This document shows, piece after piece, positions 1 through 5,692 of a DNA stretch of 5,692 bases. The position numbers and the translations under genes were made by a program. The stretch's first letter is position 1. Each line of letters opens with the position of its first letter. The DNA is from Alphaproteobacteria bacterium (GTDB lineage: Bacteria; Pseudomonadota; Alphaproteobacteria; Sphingomonadales; Sphingomonadaceae). Below the pieces are notes generated by a model. It was not told the origin of the DNA. It saw only the letters and a list, made by a program, of their open reading frames with translations, and made no database searches. The stretch is from the NCBI GenBank assembly GCA_028293055.1, contig JAQGLD010000043.1:1-5692 (forward strand), given 5' to 3'.

Positions 1-1113
1 CTCGCCATCGCGCTCGAAAGCGGCGCGCAGATCGGCGAGATCGTCGACATGTGCCAGCCGATCAAGGACGCGGCCGAAAGCGGCGCGGACGCCGGCACGC
101 CCGCCTTCATGAAGCAATGGGTTGCCATGGCCGACAAGCTCGCCGGGCTCGCCGACGAGGACGAGGCGAGGGGCCGGCTGTTTTCCGCTGGCGAGAAACT
201 GAAGCGCGCGAGTCTCTATTACACCGTTGCGGAGCGTATGCAGGGCCAGGGCCATCCGGGACGGGCGGAAACCTATGCCAAGGCGCTGGACTCCTTCGCG
301 CGCGGCACAAGCTTTGCCGGCGACAATGTCGAACGGGTCGAGATCGCCTATCAGGGCAAGACGCTGTCGGCGCTACTCACCCGCGCCCCCGGCGACGGGC
401 CCAAGCCGGTGGTCATCTATTGCAACGGCCTCGATAGCACCAAGGAACTGCTCTATTTCAGCTGGCTTCCGCAGGCCCTAGCCAGGCGCGGCATCTCGAC
501 GCTCAGCGTCGACCAGCCCGGCACCGGCGAGGCGCTGCGGCTTCACCAGATCCCGGCCACCCATGAGAGCGAGCTCTGGGCCTCGGCCTGGGTCGACTGG
601 CTGGAAACGCAGGATTTCGTCGACGCCAAAAGCATCGGCATGACCGGAATCTCGCTTGGCGGCTATTACGCGCCGCGGGCGGTCGCCTTCGAGCCGCGCT
701 TCGCCGCCGGGGCGGTCTGGGGCGCCAATCACAATTGGGCCGAGGTCCAAAAGAAAAGGCTCAATCGGGAAGGCGAAAATCCCGTGCCCCATTACTGGGC
801 GCATGTGACGTGGGTGTTCGGAGCGACCGACATGGACGATTTCTTCGCCAAGGCGGCCGGCATGACCCTCGACGGGGTAATGGAGCGGATCGAGGTCCCC
901 TTCCTCGTCACCCATGGCGAGAAGGACCGCCAGATCGCGCTCGATTACGCCCATCAGAGCTTCGACCAGCTGGTCAACTCTCCGCGCTGCGAGCTCAAGA
1001 TTTTCACGGCCCGCGAGGGCGGGGTCGAGCATGTCGGCGCCGACAATATGAGCTTCGGCCGCGACTATATCGCCGACTGGTTCGCCGACACCTTGGGCGG
1101 AAAGACGGCCTGA
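1..1113 (+). CDS. alpha/beta-hydrolase, 2,6-dihydroxypseudooxynicotine hydrolase / Ayg1-like (5' partial)
   Basis: The frame is open from base 1 and the family-like helical N-terminal region (GEIVDMCQPI and onward) is already under way before the first ATG at 49. The true start therefore lies left of the window, and only a short N-terminal piece is probably missing. Numbering from Met49: a helical cap at about 1-95, then the hydrolase core at about 97-350. The core shows PVVIYCNGLDSTKE (oxyanion-side strand), the nucleophile elbow GISLGG with Ser202, Asp293 in THGEKDR, and His328 in GVEHVG, so the catalytic triad is complete. Characterised relatives (nicotine-pathway DHPON hydrolase, fungal Ayg1) hydrolyse C-C bonds next to ketones instead of ordinary esters. 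That makes a C-C or retro-Claisen type hydrolase plausible, but an esterase is not excluded. No signal peptide is visible, so it is likely cytoplasmic. The P450 begins 1 nt after its stop. Fold and triad are sure; the substrate is unknown. Confidence 0.9.
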   Translation, partial: LAIALESGAQIGEIVDMCQPIKDAAESGADAGTPAFMKQWVAMADKLAGLADEDEARGRLFSAGEKLKRASLYYTVAERMQGQGHPGRAETYAKALDSFARGTSFAGDNVERVEIAYQGKTLSALLTRAPGDGPKPVVIYCNGLDSTKELLYFSWLPQALARRGISTLSVDQPGTGEALRLHQIPATHESELWASAWVDWLETQDFVDAKSIGMTGISLGGYYAPRAVAFEPRFAAGAVWGANHNWAEVQKKRLNREGENPVPHYWAHVTWVFGATDMDDFFAKAAGMTLDGVMERIEVPFLVTHGEKDRQIALDYAHQSFDQLVNSPRCELKIFTAREGGVEHVGADNMSFGRDYIADWFADTLGGKTA

Positions 1114-1114
1114 A

Positions 1115-2299
1115 TTGCTCGCGCCGCGCCTCTCCATCGATCCGTTCGACGAGGCGTTCCTCGCCGATCCCTATGCCCAGCATCAGGCGCTGCGGGAGGC
1201 GGGCCCAGTGGTCTGGCTGGAGCCGATCCAGGCCTATGGCATGGCCCGTTTCTCCGAGGTTCAGGCGGGCTTGCGCGACTACGGGACGTTCTGTTCCGGC
1301 CGGGGCGTGGGCCTGTCGGATTTCGCCGCCGAAACTCCGTGGCGTCCGCCATCGCTTCTACTCGAGGCCGATCCGCCGTTGCACGACCGCACGCGCGGCC
1401 TGATGAACCGCATCGTTTCCTGGCAGGCGCTGAAGGCGATCCGGCCGGTCTGGCAGGAGCGCGCCGAAGCGCTCGCCGACAGGCTGGTCGAGCAAAGGCG
1501 CTTCGATGCGGTTGCGGAGCTTGGTGAAACCTATCCGATGCTCGTCTTCCCCGACACGATCGGAGTGCCAGTGGAAGGACGGGAAAAGCTGCTTGCCTAT
1601 GCCGCCGCCGTGTTCAACGCCTTCGGCCCGCGCAACGCCATTTTCGACCGCGGCAACGAACAAGCCGGTGACGCGGCCGAATGGGTGGCCAAGGCCTGCA
1701 AGCGTGAAAATCTGAGCGAGGGCGGCTGGGGCATGGCGGTCTATGAAGCGGCCGATCGCGGCGAATGCAGCGCCGATGAGGCCGAGCGGCTGGTCCGCTC
1801 CTTCCTCACCGCGGGCGTCGACACGACGGTCAACGGCATCGGCCATATGATGCTGGCTTTCGCGTCCTTCCCCGGCGAATGGCAGAAGCTTCGCGAGCGC
1901 CCCCACCTCGTCAAGCGCGCCTTCGAGGAGAGCCTGCGCTGGGATTCCACCGTGCAGACGTTCTTCCGAACGACGACGATGGCTGTGGAAGTCGGCGGCG
2001 TTACCATCCCCGCGGGCTCGAAAGTCCTGCTCTTCCTCGCCGCCGCCAATCGAGACCCGCGCAAGTGGGAAGATCCCGACCGTTTCGCGATCGACCGGCC
2101 GCTTGGCGGCCATGTCGGCTTCGGCTTCGGCATCCACCAGTGCCTCGGCCAGATGGTCGCACGGCTGGAGGCTGAACTGGTGCTCGCGGCTTTGCTGAAG
2201 CGGGTGAAGAGCATCCGCCTGGCCGGTGAGCCCAAGCGAAGACTCAACAATACACTCCACGCGATCGCAAGCCTGCCGGTCGAGGTGGAGCCCGCCTGA
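1115..2299 (+). CDS. cytochrome P450, CYP199A-like benzoate-type monooxygenase
   Basis: A soluble class I bacterial P450 of 394 residues. Visible motifs: I-helix AGVDTTVNG (233-241, acid-alcohol pair Asp236/Thr237), K-helix ExxR (Glu272-Arg275) and the heme loop FGFGIHQCLG with ligand Cys343. From memory, CYP199A4 uses Arg92, Ser95, Arg243, Ser244 and Phe185 to bind 4-methoxybenzoate, with Asp251/Thr252 and Cys358. Here Arg77, Ser80, Arg228, Ser229, Phe170, Asp236/Thr237 and Cys343 all sit exactly 15 positions earlier, and the protein is about 15 residues shorter. This supports oxidation of para-substituted benzoates, for example O-demethylation with release of formaldehyde. The start is TTG at 1115: an in-frame stop lies at 1049, no ATG/GTG/TTG lies between, and the N-terminal DPFDEAFLADPY is needed. 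A purine-rich GGCGGAAAG sits about 10 nt upstream, inside the hydrolase gene. No ferredoxin or reductase gene is in the window, so electron partners must be encoded elsewhere. Confidence 0.95.
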   Translation: MLAPRLSIDPFDEAFLADPYAQHQALREAGPVVWLEPIQAYGMARFSEVQAGLRDYGTFCSGRGVGLSDFAAETPWRPPSLLLEADPPLHDRTRGLMNRIVSWQALKAIRPVWQERAEALADRLVEQRRFDAVAELGETYPMLVFPDTIGVPVEGREKLLAYAAAVFNAFGPRNAIFDRGNEQAGDAAEWVAKACKRENLSEGGWGMAVYEAADRGECSADEAERLVRSFLTAGVDTTVNGIGHMMLAFASFPGEWQKLRERPHLVKRAFEESLRWDSTVQTFFRTTTMAVEVGGVTIPAGSKVLLFLAAANRDPRKWEDPDRFAIDRPLGGHVGFGFGIHQCLGQMVARLEAELVLAALLKRVKSIRLAGEPKRRLNNTLHAIASLPVEVEPA

Positions 2300-2306
2300 A
2301 GGAGAG
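2299..2306 (+). promoter_or_regulatory. ribosome binding site of the cupin gene
   Basis: AAGGAGAG lies directly after the P450 stop, with GGAG 6 nt before GTG 2311. It is the clearest Shine-Dalgarno in the window and fixes the GTG start of the cupin, where no ATG is available nearby. Confidence 0.75.
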
Positions 2307-2310
2307 AATA

Positions 2311-2865
2311 GTGCAAGCACCGTTTCGCCGCATCGTTACCGGCCATGATCAGGAAGGCCGCGCCATCATCCAGGAGGACCGGCCGCCGCCACGCGTGCAG
2401 CGTATCGGTGGCGAGACGGGTCCGATGTTCTACGAGGTATGGAACACGCGGGCCACCCCGGCCCCGATCGATCGTGCTTCGGGCGAGCCGCGGGAGGAAG
2501 GCATCATCCTCGCTCCGCCGAAGAATGGCACGCGCATTCGGGTGCTCGATATCCCGCCCGAAGGCGATAACCTCAACGAGCTCACCCAGGCGGAACGAGA
2601 GGCGCATTTCGCCGAAGTCGGCGCCGCGGGCGCAGTCGCCCAGAATGCACGGCACGCCTATATGCACCGCACGCAGACGGTCGATTACGGCATCGTCCTC
2701 GACGGCGAGCTCGTCCTGATCATGGACGAGGGCGAGACCGTGGTCCGCGCCGGCGACATCGTCATCCAGCGCGGCACCAATCACGGCTGGGCCAATCGCA
2801 CGGACCGCAATTGCCGGATCGCCTTCATCCTGATCGACGGCCAGTTCGCCGACGGTCTGAGCTGA
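2311..2865 (+). CDS. single-domain cupin protein
   Basis: A 184-residue protein with one cupin barrel in its C-terminal half (about 105-180). Motif 1 is MHRTQTVDYGIVLDGE: His119 is kept, the usual second His is Thr121 and the usual Glu is Asp125, with the closing Gly in place. His115 lies just before it. Motif 2 is GDIVIQRGTNHGWAN, with His158 and Asn162. A metal site built from His119, Asp125 and His158 is possible but not certain. The N-terminal half (RRIVTGHDQEGRAI and the EVWNTRATPAP segment) resembles a common group of proteobacterial cupins whose biochemistry I do not know. Cupins in aromatic operons are often ring-cleavage dioxygenases or isomerases; the reduced ligand set makes either assignment open. 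It starts 11 nt after the P450 stop. No secretion signal is seen. Confidence 0.9.
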   Translation: MQAPFRRIVTGHDQEGRAIIQEDRPPPRVQRIGGETGPMFYEVWNTRATPAPIDRASGEPREEGIILAPPKNGTRIRVLDIPPEGDNLNELTQAEREAHFAEVGAAGAVAQNARHAYMHRTQTVDYGIVLDGELVLIMDEGETVVRAGDIVIQRGTNHGWANRTDRNCRIAFILIDGQFADGLS

Positions 2866-2875
2866 GCGTCGGGCA

Positions 2876-3850
2876 GTGAAACTTGGAACCCAACGCAGCG
2901 ACGACCGTGACGGCCGGCTGGTCGTCGTCTCGCACGACCACTCGCAAGTCGCCGATGCATCGGCCGTCGCCGAGACGCTCCAGGACGCGCTCGACCAGTG
3001 GGACGAGACAGCCCCGCGCCTGGAAGCCCTGTATTCGGCCCTGAACGAGGGCCGGGCGGAGGGCGCGCGTGCGTTTCGCGCCGAGGCGATGGCAGCACCC
3101 CTGCCCCGCGCCTGGCAATGGCTCGACGGCTCCGCTTTCCCCTCGCACGGCGCGCTGATGCAGCGCGCGTTCAAGATGCCGCCGATCGAGAGTGATTTGC
3201 CGCTGATGTACCAAGGCATGTCCCACCAGTTCCTGGGCCCTCGCGAGGACGTACCGTTTCCAACCGAAGATGACGGCATCGATTTCGAAGGCGAGTTCGG
3301 CATCATTACCGATAGCGTGCCGATGGGCATTTCGGCGGCCGACGCGATGGCGCACATCAAGCTGGTGGTGCAGATCAACGACTGGTCGCTTCGAACGCTC
3401 GCGCCGATCGAGATGAAGACGGGGTTCGGCTGGATCCAGGCCAAACCCGCGTGCAGCGTTGCGCCGGTTGCCGTCGCGCCCCATGCGCTGGGCAATGCCT
3501 GGCAGGAGGGGCGCGTGTGCCTGCCACTCGAGGTGACATGGAACGGCGAGGCGTTCGGCCGCCCCGACGGGCGCGAGATGGCGTACGGATTCCACGAGCT
3601 GATCGCGCACGCCGCGCGCACCCGATCGCTAGCCGCGGGCACCATCATCGGTTCGGGTACGGTTTCGAACCAGGATCACCGCGCGGCGGGGTCGACCTGC
3701 GTCGCCGAACGGCGCGGAATCGAGATGATCGACCATGGCGCGCCGCGCACCGGCTTCCTGAGCTTCGGCGATCGCATCCGCATGGAGGCGCGCAGCCCGG
3801 AAGGCGCACCGCTGTTCGGCGCGCTCGACCAGCAGGTCGTCCGCGCCTGA
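2876..3850 (+). CDS. fumarylacetoacetate hydrolase (FAH) family protein
   Basis: A 324-residue protein of the FAH superfamily (acylpyruvate hydrolases, 2-keto-4-pentenoate-type hydratases, decarboxylases). An N-terminal region of about 95 residues precedes the catalytic fold. Family signatures are GIDFEGEFGIITD with metal ligands Glu138 and Glu140, QINDWSLR with Asp169, the TGFGWIQAKP strand, and GTIIGSGTVSN near 260-270. Members cleave a C-C bond in beta-diketo acids such as fumarylpyruvate or maleylpyruvate, or hydrate enol acids, using Mg2+ or Ca2+. In PLMYQGMSHQFLGP, His117 occupies what I believe is the place where relatives often carry Asp, the optional fourth ligand. The start is GTG 2876, 10 nt after the cupin stop; it gives the expected MKLGTQR...DGRLVVVS opening, although the upstream Shine-Dalgarno is weak. 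The operon position suggests it acts on the product of a ring or side-chain cleavage step. Exact reaction unknown. Confidence 0.93.
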   Translation: MKLGTQRSDDRDGRLVVVSHDHSQVADASAVAETLQDALDQWDETAPRLEALYSALNEGRAEGARAFRAEAMAAPLPRAWQWLDGSAFPSHGALMQRAFKMPPIESDLPLMYQGMSHQFLGPREDVPFPTEDDGIDFEGEFGIITDSVPMGISAADAMAHIKLVVQINDWSLRTLAPIEMKTGFGWIQAKPACSVAPVAVAPHALGNAWQEGRVCLPLEVTWNGEAFGRPDGREMAYGFHELIAHAARTRSLAAGTIIGSGTVSNQDHRAAGSTCVAERRGIEMIDHGAPRTGFLSFGDRIRMEARSPEGAPLFGALDQQVVRA

Positions 3851-3860
3851 AGGCCGCCCG

Positions 3861-3951
3861 GTGCGGGTAGTCGTCACCGGAGCCGCCAAGCGGTGTTGCA
3901 GTTGGGCGAGATTTGACGCCTGTCGCGGAGCCCGATTTCGACAGGGCATGA
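3861..3951 (+). pseudogene. collapsed short-chain dehydrogenase (SDR) remnant
   Basis: Ten nt after the FAH stop, GTG 3861 opens MRVVVTGAA, the textbook first strand and glycine-rich turn of an NAD(P)-binding SDR. The expected GxxxGxG helix never follows. From 3892, one frame over, the reading GVAVGRDLTPVAEPDFDRA ends at TGA 3949-3951. That resembles the SDR C-terminal pattern (VDGG, a few residues, GR, tail). The simplest reading is an SDR gene of roughly 750 bp whose middle has been deleted, leaving about 30 codons of its two ends in two frames. The original start and spacing fit the same operon. Alternatives: a chance similarity over a short stretch, or an assembly collapse. The N-terminal match is convincing; the C-terminal match is suggestive only. 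Confidence 0.4.
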
Positions 3952-4031
3952 CGCATCCAGGTGACATCGACCGGGCTGGGCCCGAGGATGCACGACGCGC
4001 CATGCCAGGCCGGGAAGGAACGAAGCGGTGA
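3948..4031 (+). other. 27-codon mini-ORF linking the SDR remnant and the NTF2-like gene
   Basis: ATG 3948 overlaps the SDR-remnant TGA (ATGA). The ORF runs to TGA 4029-4031, which overlaps the GTG start of the next gene (GTGA). The encoded peptide (MTHPGDIDRAG... ending GREGTKR) is hydrophilic and matches nothing I recognise. The double overlap would let ribosomes pass from the FAH end to the NTF2-like gene. It may be the stump of another gene lost in the same deletion. It is also in frame with GTG 3861, so translation starting there could read straight through 56 residues. Confidence 0.25.
4015..4020 (+). promoter_or_regulatory. ribosome binding site of the NTF2-like gene
   Basis: AAGGAA lies 7 nt before GTG 4028. 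It supports that start and shows the gene can recruit ribosomes on its own despite the eroded sequence upstream. Confidence 0.6.
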
Positions 4032-4468
4032 CCGAGCAGGAAGAATTGCAGATCGAATGGGCCTGCAGCAGGCTGATCTCGAACTACGCCAATCTCGTCG
4101 ATGCCGGACGCTGGGAAGAGGTTGCGGCGCTGTACGAGGCGGATGGGATCATGGCTCGCCCATCGGCAGCCGACCAACCCATCGCTGGACGCGCTGCGAT
4201 CCTTGCCGCATTCCTGGAGCGGCCCGGCCGCTACAGCCGTCATTTCTGTTCCAACATCATCGTCGAGGTGGAGTCGCCCAGGTCGGCGCGGGCGCAAAGC
4301 CGAATTCTGCTGTTTACCGCTGAACAGGGCTCGGCCGCTGAAGGAGCCGCAGAATTGCCGCGCCTGTCGGGAGCGCCGCTTGTCGGCGAATATGACGATC
4401 GGCTCGTTCGCGGCGAAGCGGGCCGGCGCTTTGCCGAACGTCGAGGCCGCTTGTCCTTCCGTCCCTGA
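4028..4468 (+). CDS. NTF2-like / SnoaL-type small protein
   Basis: A 146-residue protein with the alpha+beta cone pattern of SnoaL_4-type NTF2-like proteins. It has an N-terminal helix (EELQIEWACSRLISNYANLVD), the DAGRWEEVAALYEADG segment, a helix containing GRAAILAAFLE, then RHFCSNIIVEVE and a closing VGEYDDRLVR...RRFAERRGRLSF strand pair. Tyr20, Asp25 and His72 occupy the pocket positions that form Tyr/Asp/His sets in dehydratases of this fold (BaiE, scytalone dehydratase type, from memory). It could therefore be a dehydratase or isomerase, but many members are only binding proteins. Its length is normal for the family and both ends look complete. It is the last gene of the + strand run and converges on purU. 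Function unknown beyond a likely small-molecule role in the same catabolic pathway. Confidence 0.85.
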   Translation: MTEQEELQIEWACSRLISNYANLVDAGRWEEVAALYEADGIMARPSAADQPIAGRAAILAAFLERPGRYSRHFCSNIIVEVESPRSARAQSRILLFTAEQGSAAEGAAELPRLSGAPLVGEYDDRLVRGEAGRRFAERRGRLSFRP

Positions 4469-4545
4469 CCTCCCCTTCCAGCGCTGGGGAAAAGGCATAG
4501 GCCGCGCGCCGGGGCCCTCGCCCCCCGACCGGAATGCGCCAAGCA
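4469..4545. terminator. convergent intergenic region with two GC-rich hairpins
   Basis: This 77-bp gap separates the converging NTF2-like and purU stops. TCCCC (4471-4475) pairs with GGGGA (4486-4490) around a 10-nt loop that contains the perfect palindrome CCAGCGCTGG (4478-4487). A second stem, GGGGC/GCCCC (4511-4515 and 4520-4524), has a 4-nt loop. Neither is followed by a proper T-run on either strand, so this is at best a weak bidirectional terminator. Confidence 0.3.
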
Positions 4546-5403
4546 TCAGCTCCGGAACACGACCGTGCGCGGCCCATCGATGAAGACACGGTCCTGCAGG
4601 TGCAGGCGTACCGCTTCCGCCAGAACCCGGCGTTCGATGTCGCGGCCCTTGCGAACGAGATCGTCCGGAGTGTCGGTGTGGCTGATCGGCTCCACGTCCT
4701 GATGGATGATCGGCCCCTCGTCGAGTTCGGCGGTGACGTAATGCGCGGTTGCGCCGATCATCTTCACGCCTCGTGCGTGGGCCTGATGATAGGGCTTCGC
4801 GCCCTTGAAGCCGGGCAGGAAGCTGTGATGAATGTTGATGCAACGCCCGGAAAGAAATGTCGCGAGGTCGTCGGACAGGATTTGCATGTAACGGGCCAGC
4901 ACCACCAGCTCCGCGCCGCTCTCGTCGATCAGTCGTTTGACCTGGGCTTCCTGCTGCGTCTTGGTCTCCCTGGTGACCGGCATATGATGATAAGGGATGT
5001 CGCCGATCAGCGAGGTGTGCAGCACCTCGCGCGGGTGATTGGACACGATCGCGACGATATCCATGGGGAGTTCGCCGAGGCGGGTGCGATAGAGCAGATC
5101 GCCAAGGCAATGATCCCATCTGGACGCCATGAGCACGACCTTCCTTGGAACGGCCTCGTCGCGAAGCGACCAGGCCATTCCCGCCTGCTCGGCAATTGGA
5201 GCGAAGCCTTCGCGCAGGCCCTCGAGCGATCCGCCGGCACCGGGGGCGAAGGTGACCCGCATGAAGAAGCGGTCGTTCAGCCAATTATCGAACTGTTGCG
5301 CGTCGAGGATGTTGCCGCCGCGCTCCGCCAGGAACCCTGCGACACCGGCGACAAGCCCGGGTCGATCGGGGCATTGCAGGCGAAGCGTGTAGGTCGCGCC
5401 CAA
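4546..5403 (-). CDS. purU: formyltetrahydrofolate deformylase
   Basis: Hydrolyses 10-formyl-THF to formate and free THF, balancing the one-carbon folate pool in the cytoplasm. The 285-residue length is normal for PurU (E. coli about 280). Residues 5-85 form the N-terminal ACT domain ([29 protein letters not shown] region); residues 88-285 form the formyltransferase-like catalytic domain. The catalytic Asn-His-Asp set is present: Asn190 and His192 in [11 protein letters not shown], Asp228 in [19 protein letters not shown] and GATAHYVT are further PurU signatures. The start is TTG 5403: it gives the usual short lead before the first ACT strand, has GGGAG about 9 nt upstream, and the frame hits a stop at 5464-5466 with no ATG/GTG between. 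It follows the metF remnant by 28 nt, so the two probably formed an operon. In this setting PurU would regenerate THF when methyl or formaldehyde carbon from demethylated aromatics enters the folate pool. Confidence 0.96.
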   Translation of the reverse strand: MGATYTLRLQCPDRPGLVAGVAGFLAERGGNILDAQQFDNWLNDRFFMRVTFAPGAGGSLEGLREGFAPIAEQAGMAWSLRDEAVPRKVVLMASRWDHCLGDLLYRTRLGELPMDIVAIVSNHPREVLHTSLIGDIPYHHMPVTRETKTQQEAQVKRLIDESGAELVVLARYMQILSDDLATFLSGRCINIHHSFLPGFKGAKPYHQAHARGVKMIGATAHYVTAELDEGPIIHQDVEPISHTDTPDDLVRKGRDIERRVLAEAVRLHLQDRVFIDGPRTVVFRS

Positions 5404-5431
5404 AATTCGATGCTCCCAAGCGCCGTCGCGG

Positions 5432-5639
<208 letters not shown>

Positions 5640-5665
5640 TGCGGCATCTCAACATCCTGGAGCGC

Positions 5666-5688
5666 CAACTTTGATGCAGTCAAAGTTG
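5666..5688. repeat. 9+9 bp perfect inverted repeat, possible operator
   Basis: CAACTTTGA and TCAAAGTTG flank a 5-nt centre (TGCAG). The arms are AT-rich against a GC-rich background, as is usual for regulator binding sites. It is close to an FNR-like TTGAT...ATCAA pattern but with the wrong spacing. It sits 4 nt from the window edge, so the gene it might control on the right cannot be seen. Confidence 0.4.
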
Positions 5689-5692
5689 ATCG

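Noticed and set aside
478..1137. A 219-codon - strand open frame opposite the hydrolase
   Set aside because: Antisense shadow of the hydrolase, whose triad is intact.
1741..3648. A 635-codon open frame on the - strand opposite the P450, cupin and FAH genes
   Set aside because: It lies antisense to three genes with clear catalytic motifs, is rich in Arg/Ser/Ala with no recognisable domain, and is the usual by-product of high GC content.
3919..3944. Stem CCTGTCG / CGACAGG as a terminator after FAH
   Set aside because: Only 7 bp with a 13-nt loop, no T-run, and the next gene follows with its own coupling; not convincing as a terminator.
3629..5284. A 551-codon open frame on the - strand overlapping purU in another frame
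   Set aside because: purU in its own frame has full ACT and formyltransferase motifs; this frame is low-complexity Arg/Gly/Ala-rich and matches no family.
5666..5688. FNR/CRP-type site
   Set aside because: The TTGA-N5-TCAA spacing is one base short of the FNR TTGAT-N4-ATCAA consensus and the sequence does not fit the CRP pattern.

Overview
This window looks like a chromosomal or plasmid segment from a high-GC alphaproteobacterium. Codon choice (strong G/C at third positions), the CYP199A-like P450, the QRGTNH-type cupin and the FAH/NTF2-like proteins suggest a sphingomonad or rhizobial relative; this assignment is an inference from protein style. The content is catabolic: aromatic-acid chemistry on the left and folate one-carbon chemistry on the right.

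Left and middle (1-4468, + strand): a tightly packed operon-like run. It starts with an alpha/beta-hydrolase of the 2,6-dihydroxypseudooxynicotine hydrolase / Ayg1 type (5' end outside the window). A cytochrome P450 follows 1 nt later and carries the residues that CYP199A enzymes use to hold a benzoate carboxylate. Next come a small one-domain cupin, a fumarylacetoacetate-hydrolase-family enzyme, a collapsed stretch (3861-4031) that reads like the two ends of a deleted short-chain dehydrogenase plus a 27-codon mini-ORF, and an NTF2/SnoaL-like protein. Gaps are 1-11 nt, or overlaps of the GTGA/ATGA type, so the run is probably one transcript whose promoter lies left of the window. A plausible joint role is release or trimming of an aromatic acid by the hydrolase, O-demethylation or hydroxylation by the P450, ring or side-chain opening involving the cupin, and hydrolysis of an acyl-pyruvate-like product by the FAH enzyme. 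The substrate cannot be read from the sequence.

Right (5692 down to 4546, - strand, convergent): an intact purU (formyltetrahydrofolate deformylase), preceded by what I read as the decayed 3' end of metF (methylenetetrahydrofolate reductase). The metF remnant has at least three frame changes within about 170 bp and ends 28 nt before purU. A metF-purU pair fits disposal of methyl or formaldehyde carbon from O-demethylation. The last ~85 bp also hold two strong inverted repeats (a perfect 18-bp palindrome and a 9+9 bp repeat) that may be operators.

All six start codons that can be placed, one of them in the collapsed dehydrogenase, are GTG or TTG. No RNA genes, insertion sequences or CRISPR arrays were seen.
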